DNA from: Limnomonas spitsbergensis
Taxonomy: Eukaryota; Chlorophyta; Chlorophyceae; Chlamydomonadales
Length of the DNA: 64,000 bases
Assembly (NCBI GenBank): GCA_037349105.1
Contig: JAYJMM010000116.1
Location: forward strand, 5,642,001-5,706,000
Direction of reading: 5' to 3'
The notes beneath the pieces are model-generated. The model had not been told where the DNA came from and did not search any database. It saw nothing but the letters and a program-made list of their open reading frames with translations. Below, piece by piece: positions 57,410 through 64,000 of the stretch (position 1 is the first letter of the stretch; each line of letters begins with the position of its first letter). Both the position numbers and the translations under genes were made by a program.

Positions 57410-59243
57410 TCACAGGTTTGACCATGCCAGGAACTGCCTCAAAGCCCCTTTACCAGCAAAAAGAGGCACCGCTGCAATGGCCAAGAAAATCAAGATCACC
57501 GCCATGGAAATCGACATTGAACTCTCCTTCTTGTTGTCTTGGGGGCTCCTTGGGTTCCCGGAGGTTGCGCCGCTGCCACCCTGCCTCCCCGTCCCCGCAG
57601 CAGCATCCGGCGCACCTGGTACCGCCCCCGCTGCGCCTCCTGAACAATCTGTAGACACTGGACCTGCAGGGCCGGGCTGAGAGGACGGCCCGGCTGCTCG
57701 GGCCTCATGCACCTCAGCCCACTCGGGGAAGAGCTTCCGGAAGGTGGCCGCTTTCATGTTGAATGCCAGGGAGTCCGCCGCGTGCCTGCGCCCAACAAGG
57801 AGGGAGTAAGGTATGAACAGGCAATAGAGGATGGGCACAAAAAGCATCAAAATTTGAGGTAAGGGGGCTCAGGCACCCAGGGACGATGATGATAACTTCA
57901 AGGTGGATGACATGGTGATGATGGGTATGCAATTATGCACATATGAATGAAGAGGAAATTAAGGTATGGGTGCAATATGCAAACATGGAAAATTTAGGTG
58001 GTAGCGTTTCATGGAGGGGGCACGCACTTCTTTTTTTCCTCGGGGCTTGTGTTGATGCTGCCCGTTGTGGGCTGTGGGTCGTGCATAAATGAAAGCAGGC
58101 CTGTGAGGATGGTCCCCACACTCCACCTGCAAGCGAGCGGCATAACCCGCACGGCATTGTCAGTTGATTCTGTTAAATGGGAAAGGTAGCTCAGCCGACA
58201 AGGAAAGAGTAAGAGGCACGTTTAGTGCCAATCAGCGGTTACACTCACGGACAAAAATGATGGGAATGCCTGAACTTCTTTCGGTATGGATTCGTATGGT
58301 GGAAGCCTATGACCTGAAATAAGACTCATGCCAGATTTTGGCAGGTGTGGTTGTCCACATGCCATGGGAGAAACAGCATCTTCTTGACAGCGTTGCAAAT
58401 GACTGAACTTGAGATCTGGACTCCAGACATCATCTTCACCACAGCCTCCAGAGTCCAAATGCAATTGGAGTGTTTTCTTGTAATATGTAAATCATCGGCA
58501 TACGCGCTTCTGCTTGTTCGTTTGAAAGATGTTCCTCAACAATTTGACAGGCTGGAACCCGTCTCTACCAAGTGGCCAGGCCTGGTGGGAGAATTCAGGC
58601 AAGGCAAGCAGGCAAGCACAACGCCACATCAGCTTACATCGGGTTCCAGCTCTCTGGGTGGTAGTCTGTCATGGATAGGCACAACTTGGTGTTGACTGCA
58701 AAGCGGCCGTTGGGTGTGAACAGGCTGAGGGAGGGAGGCTTGAATGGGTATTGCGGGGGAAAGACGATCTTGCCATGGTACACGCCACCCTCATATTCAG
58801 TCCCTACAGCAAATCATGGGGGGCACCACAAAATAGCTCAGCCAGGAATGTAGAACGCTAATGGTCCCCAGCATTGCAAGCTGAGGCCACATGCGTGATG
58901 CGTCCTTGTCATGAAGGGAGCAGGAGCTAAAGCGGGCACGTTCAGGTTTTCATGCCAGCCTAGGATGGGTTGGGGTCATGATGGAATCGCCAAGTAAGGC
59001 TGACACGAAGAGGTAGCCTACCCTTAGCGCCTTCTAAAACGTAATGCCACTCAAGAAGGTTGTTCGTCGGGTGAGCTGACACGCTCGGCACCGGGTCCTG
59101 CAGGGTAGCGACCTCGTGATAAGAACCTGCGGTTCATAACACGCGAAATACAAGCTGCATTTGAATAATTAGTTTCTTGCCTTCAATAATGTCTTGTACT
59201 CTTTCTGTAGTCTCGTCATGCAAGCCTTGTTTCCAGCGGCCAT
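57410..59243 (-). CDS. UBE2J2: Tail-anchored ubiquitin-conjugating enzyme (UBC6/UBE2J2 type)
   Basis: This E2 passes ubiquitin to ER-associated degradation substrates while anchored in the ER membrane. Five exons (minus): 59181-59243, 59022-59097, 58638-58803, 58028-58126 and 57410-57785, joining in phase to 259 aa ending in TGA, the usual size of the family. Start MAAGNKACMTRLQKEY, then LLEWHYVLEGAKGTEYEGG. The catalytic Cys88 is in NTKLCLSMTDYHPESWNP, without the canonical HPN tripeptide, as is normal in UBC6 enzymes. WSVGTILTGLLSFM and SLAFNMKAATFRKLFPEW are also family hallmarks. A Gly/Pro-rich spacer leads to a C-terminal hydrophobic anchor (SMAVILIFLAIAAVPLFAG) and a short tail. Intron 1 starts with GC (AAG then GCAAGA) rather than GT. 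The start codon is 393 bp from that of the divergent DUF218 gene. Confidence 0.94.
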
Positions 59244-59636
59244 TTCAAATGAATACTTTCTAATAAAGTAAGGGTAGGTAAATTTGGAAGTGCAGCTTTA
59301 ATGTTGCGAGTCCTGCAAACATGCTCAACTACTTAGGTCGACCAGAAAGCCCAGTTTAGCCAAGTAGACCGGACCGGTGTGGATACCTGGTATCCTGGTA
59401 TTGATTCAGTTGGAAACTTGTTCTGGCGTCATTTCCCTCCCTAGCCTTCATCCCTTTGCCACTGTATGCTTTAGGAATCGAATCCGGCTAGCAGCAGGAT
59501 GTTGCGACAGGGAGCAATACTGAGGAGGCATGCACAGGTTAGAATCCCACAGCACGCATGGCCGGGGGCACCAGGCCAGGGGGGGCACTGCTGGCCCTGC
59601 CATTCCTAGGCATGCCACAAGCATCCTGAATCCAAA
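59244..59636. promoter_or_regulatory. Divergent intergenic region, E2 / DUF218 gene
   Basis: These 393 bp lie between the E2 start codon and the chosen start of the DUF218 gene. They contain a 15-bp dyad GGATACCTGGTATCC (59381-59395). If the DUF218 gene has an upstream non-coding or short exon, the true region is shorter. No TATA box was placed. Confidence 0.4.
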
Positions 59637-62063
59637 ATGTATGAAGAGCGGACTCGCATGCAGTGGTGTTTCGCCCATCTAATTGCCCAACGCGCCCTTG
59701 CTCAGGTTGCCGCAGCCGCCACCCTGCGGCCACCCTTCCTTGTGAGCGCAACACGGCCACGTTCGGGTCCGCATCCTCATGCTGGCAGGAACAGGGCGCA
59801 CGCCAGTGCATCAACGGCTCAGCACGCAGTGCCCTGGTTGCAGAGTCTGTCTTGCTCCCCCAACCTATCTGGCCCTCCAAGGACATGGGCAGATGGCAAG
59901 CTGGACTGCCTGCCCCCCACAGATGCCGACGCGATTGTAATACTGGCCGGAGGGCAGACCTCTGGCGGCTCGGGCCTACCGGAATGGGTGGAGCGCAGGC
60001 TGGACACTTGCCTGGGGCTGCAGAAGCTGCAGACCAAGGCATGCCCCATCGTGTGCCTAGGTGGGTTCAACCCAGCTGACAGAATCCACTCTTGGTCTCA
60101 CGGCTGGTATTGCGTAGCAGGGACTGAATCCACACTGTGCAGCCGTCCCCCATGGATTGGCATACGGTTCAATATCTGAAACCAGCTTAGCATGCCAAGC
60201 CATTGCTTTAGATTTTTTGCCGGATCTTGCGTTTTGCGTCTGACTGTTGCTCCCCAGACTTCCCGTTGCTTGCCTGTTTGCCCTTGATGGCCCCTCCTTG
60301 TCCCTGCAGGAGGTGGGACCCCTCACAAGCCCCCCGTTGTGAACCCTAAGGGCTATGTGCTCCATGAGTCCACTGCTTGTGCCGACTACCTCATTGCTCG
60401 CGGACTCAGCCCCACCTTGCTTCTCAAGGAGGTGTCCTCGTATGACACGGTGCGGAGGGCGAAGGGAGGGGGGAGCAGAACCTCAAGGACTCTGTCTCCT
60501 AACCCATAGTCCCAAGCGTATACGGATGTTTTCATATTTCGTCATTGCTTTAAAATCACACTTCTATCGATTCTTATGATTCGTTGCCCCTTGGGAAGAA
60601 TAATCCCAGTGAAAACAATTTCACTCTTGATTTCGCTGCTCCCTTACCATCTATCATAACATAAAAATACGTCTGCGACAATGGTATGTACAATAATATA
60701 CCACACTGGTGATCCTGGTTTGTCCTGGTGTACCGAATCCTCTCTTAGTTAGCATACCTGAAGATAACTAGATCAGATACCGGTTCGTTTCACAAAGGCC
60801 TTAGCTGCAAGGGGTGGCAGCTGGCTCGTCATTTAGTGCAGAGCTGCATCTGGAACCTTTTCCCTTACCAGGGCGCGGCCTTATTATGGCAAGGCCTGCA
60901 GGTGAATGAATTGCTGGGTGGATGCACAGATGCCGCAACACCAGCAACTTCTCTGTACATGCATTCAAGCAGCTGGCAAGCAGATCCCCATCTGGATCCC
61001 TAATTGGATCCCCGGCTGCTAGACCTTGCGCCCTCCCCGTCCCTGTACGGTAGCTCGCATTCTCCTACGCTGTTATTACGCCTCTTCCCCCCTGACACCC
61101 TCTCGCCCTCAAACGTACTTCCTCCCTGGGTAACAGGTTGGCAATGCCTTCTTCAGCCTGGCCATCCATGCGCTGCCTGCTGGGTGGCGCAAGGTGCTGG
61201 TCGTCACCTCGCACTTCCACATGCCACGCACCCGCGCGCTGTTTGAGGACATGTATGGGCTGGCGGCCCGGGACCTGCTGGGGGACCCAAACAGGTGTGA
61301 ACCAGAGTAGACAGGTGTGGACCAGGGCGGATAGGTGTGGACTAGGGCGGACAGGTGTGGACCAGGGCGGATGGACAGCATGTCCTTATCATGAAATGTA
61401 GGGCAGCCTCTGGGGTGACCTAGGGCATCAGCTCCTCAGGGAAACCTAAACTGGTACGGTGTGTGAGTAAGTCACATCCTGTAATGCCAGTTAATAGCAG
61501 CCTCGTGTTGTTCTGTTTCCCTGGAGCAGCTGCTCTCTTTTGCACTCCTCGGTGGCAAGACCTTGGTTCGTCCTTCTGTAGGCTATTTTGCAGCTCGCAC
61601 AGAGCTTACCAGAATATGCCAGTACAAAAATGCAAGGGCCCATAAGTCCCTGGTACATTTGCTGTGCCTTTGGCATCAATGTTGCCCTTGTATCTTTATA
61701 ATATTGTTAGGTATGGTACATAACCATGAATGCTGCCTCCTCTGTATTAATGCATCTCCGTCCTTCCCTACCTTTGGTTTTTCATGACTTGTGACCTACT
61801 GCACCCCTGCTGCTGCCCCAAGATTCGTATTGTATTTTGCCTCATCATCGGATGATGGGCTCTTCACTGATGCTGTGCTTGAGGCGCGCTGCGAGAAGGA
61901 AGCGCTCAGCCTGCAGCAGTGGCGCAGAGACGTCGCAATCATGCCTGATTTTGCAGCTCTGCACTCTTGGCTACACCAGACACATCAATGTTATGCGGTC
62001 GCCAGGCAACACGAGTTTGACAAGCCCACGATAGTGGACCCGCGCCTCCTGGCCTCGTACTGA
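59637..62063 (+). CDS. DUF218 (YdcF/SanA-like) family protein
   Basis: Four exons join in phase: 59637-60060, 60310-60449, 61137-61294 and 61823-62063, giving 320 aa with stop TGA. The DUF218 core starts with DADAIVILAGGQTSGGSGLP followed by EWVERRLD, continues with GGTPHKPP, YVLHESTACADYLIARG, LLKEVSSYDT and VGNAFFS, and holds VLVVTSHFHMPRTRALFEDM. The C-terminal SSDDGLFTDAVLEARCEKE resembles plant and animal members. Bacterial relatives act in envelope or vancomycin-tolerance phenotypes; the eukaryotic role is unknown to me. The first about 90 residues are Ala/Arg/Ser-rich and could be a transit peptide. Alternatively the coding start lies in another exon, because CCCCCCACAG just before the core could be an acceptor. 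Exon 4 uses an AAG acceptor. Confidence 0.82.
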
Positions 62064-62443
62064 TGGATATTTTAGGGTTTAGTACCAACCAGTGATTGTT
62101 AGCCTGTGATTGCCATGTGCTGCTTGATTAAGTTTGTTTACAGAAAGAATGCTGTGGTTTTTAAGATCCAGACATTGTGGATGGCGGGTTAAGAGAATCA
62201 GTTTTTTCAGTATCTCTACTGCTTACCCTTGTGTTCATCCTTGGGCACACATAATGACATTGACCTTAAGCACACTTCACAGCTGCTAAGGCACTCTAAG
62301 CTTACTAGGAGCAGAGGATAAGCAAAGGCCTCAAAATCTCCATGAAATGAAGAGGTATCTTTCCCCCCTAAATGTTCGGATGGCGGACACTACATTGCGC
62401 ACGTGCTGGAAGCGACAAGTCTCCGTCGTCACTGTTAAGCTTC
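62064..62443. other. Short intergenic region between convergent DUF218 and IGPS genes
   Basis: These 380 bp between the two stop codons contain no recognisable gene or repeat and presumably carry both 3' UTRs. Confidence 0.6.
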
Positions 62444-64000
62444 TCATGGCAGGGACAGCAGCTGCTTAACTGCAGCTGCCGGGTCGCCTTGCTTCACCAG
62501 GGACTCCCCCACCAGGATGGCTCCCACGCCCGCCTGCAACAAGCCAGGGAGGACAGAGATTCAGGTGAAGCAGGAGAGCAGGAAGAATACACCCCTGACT
62601 AAAAAGCTTTGCCCGCTGGCAACGAATTGTACACCCAAAATCGCCAGCGCTTTCACCCTGGCAGCACTTACGTCCTGGCAGTAAGCCACATCCTCAGGGG
62701 AGAAAATCCCCGACTCGCCCACCATGAGGATGCCACGCGCCTTGACCTGCAGCAGCATGCAAGGTAGGGGTCATGACATGGACCCTGGCAAAAGGAAAGT
62801 ACACACGGTTTGCCCCACTGTCCACTCAGCACTCGAGCGCAAATGTGAAAGTGGGACCGGGCGGTTCTGACAATCTGATCAGTGAAACACGCATTTGATG
62901 GGCAGCTGGACGCCCGAGAAATCAACACATCTGGAAATCGTCACATCATCAGGGGACCCCCCTGTCCATGCCCCCCCATGGTCATTCAAGCATTCAGCCT
63001 CCTTGCGAGCGTACCTCCTGTCCCGCCTTGCTCTCCATGATGTTCTTGGTGTTTGCAAGGTCCACTTTGAAGGTCTGCAGGTCGCGGTTGTTGATGCCAA
63101 GGATGTTGTTCTCGATGTTGGGCAGCAGAAGCATCCGCTCCAGCTCCTCAATGGTGTGCACCTCAATCAAGCACTGCGAGGGCAGCAGCACATTTCAAAT
63201 TCCAGCATCCAGACTTTCACGTTGCCAGGATCACAATGTCACCACTGTATCAGTATCAAAAGATGTTATCAGCCATAGGAGAATGGGTCAACTGGCATTG
63301 TCGTCTGCTGAAAGAACGTTATTTTGTTTTCAAAAATGGTCATCAAAATGGTAGGGGCCATGGGCTAATGTGCAGAGCAAAATATTCACAATGGAGAGGA
63401 CGTCACAATATCAAGCAGTTATTTAGTCCGATGCGCATTTCTGGCCTGCCGCGAATCCTATTTTTGAGTCCCTTCACTGAATGCGGACCTCGTGCCTGAT
63501 TTCAGTATCACACACATTGGTGGCAGCCTGGATCCATGCCCTGTGAGTGTGCCCCACATCCTGGGCTCACAAGGGCGCAGATCCCCTGCCACAGACACGC
63601 ACCTGCATGCCCAAGGATGCGGCCACCTTCATCAGATACGCGAGATCCTGGTTCGGCAGCACCGATGCAATCAAGAGAATGGCATCCGCTCCACTGCGGG
63701 GCGGGGCGAGGGAAGAGGGCTCATAGCAGAGACCGCAACGACATCTCAAGGAGTCGATATGATAATACATTGGAAACGTCTGCAGGCAGTGTAAGCTAGG
63801 ACGGCACCACTAACAACCTTACACACCGAAGCCTCAATCCTCAAGCAGATGCTTTAGGTTTCCCTGAACGCAGTGCCCTCCTGCCCAGCATGACTGGCAG
63901 ACAAACAAGTCCTTTCCGTTGCCAGTAATAGCAACCCCAAGCTCTACCCGCCTTAGTCCGTGCCACCTGGGTGCCTGGCGCACCTGGCCCTCCCCTTGAA
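62444..64000 (-). CDS. IGPS: Indole-3-glycerol-phosphate synthase, C-terminal part (cut by right edge)
   Basis: IGPS closes the indole ring in tryptophan synthesis, in plastids of algae and plants. Five exon pieces (minus) join in phase: 63984 to beyond 64000, 63603-63693, 63015-63173, 62672-62746 and 62444-62533, giving 143 residues ending in TGA. The TIM-barrel strands are clear: GADAILLIASVLPNQDLAYL, LIEVHTIEELERMLLLP, NNILGINNRDLQTFKVDL, ARGILMVGESGIFSPEDV and GVGAILVGESLVKQGDP. The NNRDL and VGES loops form the phosphate- and substrate-binding face. The 17-nt edge exon (reading FKGRA) is placed by phase and by the RA(S/A)GADA pattern of the family. The N-terminal half, including any transit peptide, is outside the window. 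No fusion to another tryptophan enzyme is visible at the C-terminus. Confidence 0.92.

Overview
The window reads as nuclear DNA of a green alga (chlorophyte-like; assignment tentative). The genes are split by many short GT-AG introns, the exons are GC-rich, and the protein families (IRE1, Mn-SOD, GAF-phosphodiesterase, EML-type WD40 protein, UBC6-type E2, eukaryotic DUF218 protein, indole-glycerol-phosphate synthase) fit a photosynthetic, probably ciliated protist. No bacterial operon, CRISPR array, rRNA, tRNA or intact transposon was seen. I joined exons by hand using splice sites, reading phase and family similarity. Every complete model closes in frame, but none has transcript support.

Layout, left to right: (1) IRE1-like unfolded-protein-response sensor, minus strand, with its kinase/RNase half beyond the left edge; (2) an 871-aa leucine-rich-repeat protein of unknown function, plus strand, divergent from IRE1; (3) mitochondrial Mn superoxide dismutase, minus; (4) about 3.2 kb intergenic with copies of a short dispersed repeat; (5) a 17-exon cyclic-nucleotide phosphodiesterase with two GAF domains, minus; (6) a 22-exon EF-hand/HELP/WD40 (EML-like) protein, plus, divergent from the phosphodiesterase across 406 bp; (7) ER tail-anchored ubiquitin-conjugating enzyme, minus; (8) DUF218 protein, plus; (9) the C-terminal part of indole-3-glycerol-phosphate synthase, minus, cut by the right edge.

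The most striking feature is minisatellite DNA inside introns. Three introns of the EML-like gene carry arrays of about 1.9, 2.9 and 6.0 kb, close to half of that gene. The largest is 186 consecutive 32-bp units with no net length change and signs of higher-order repetition. The phosphodiesterase introns carry 55-, 56- and about 36-bp arrays. Long open frames over these arrays are artefacts of stop-free repeat units.

Functional links are limited. IRE1 and the UBC6-type E2 both belong to ER quality control. The phosphodiesterase and EML-like protein share a possible bidirectional promoter and belong to families often associated with cilia or microtubules. I found no clearly new multi-gene system. 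The best leads are the intronic arrays, a tripled 3' splice site after the largest array, a possible missing exon pair with an 18-bp intron-like gap in the phosphodiesterase, and a palindrome exactly midway between the phosphodiesterase and EML start codons.
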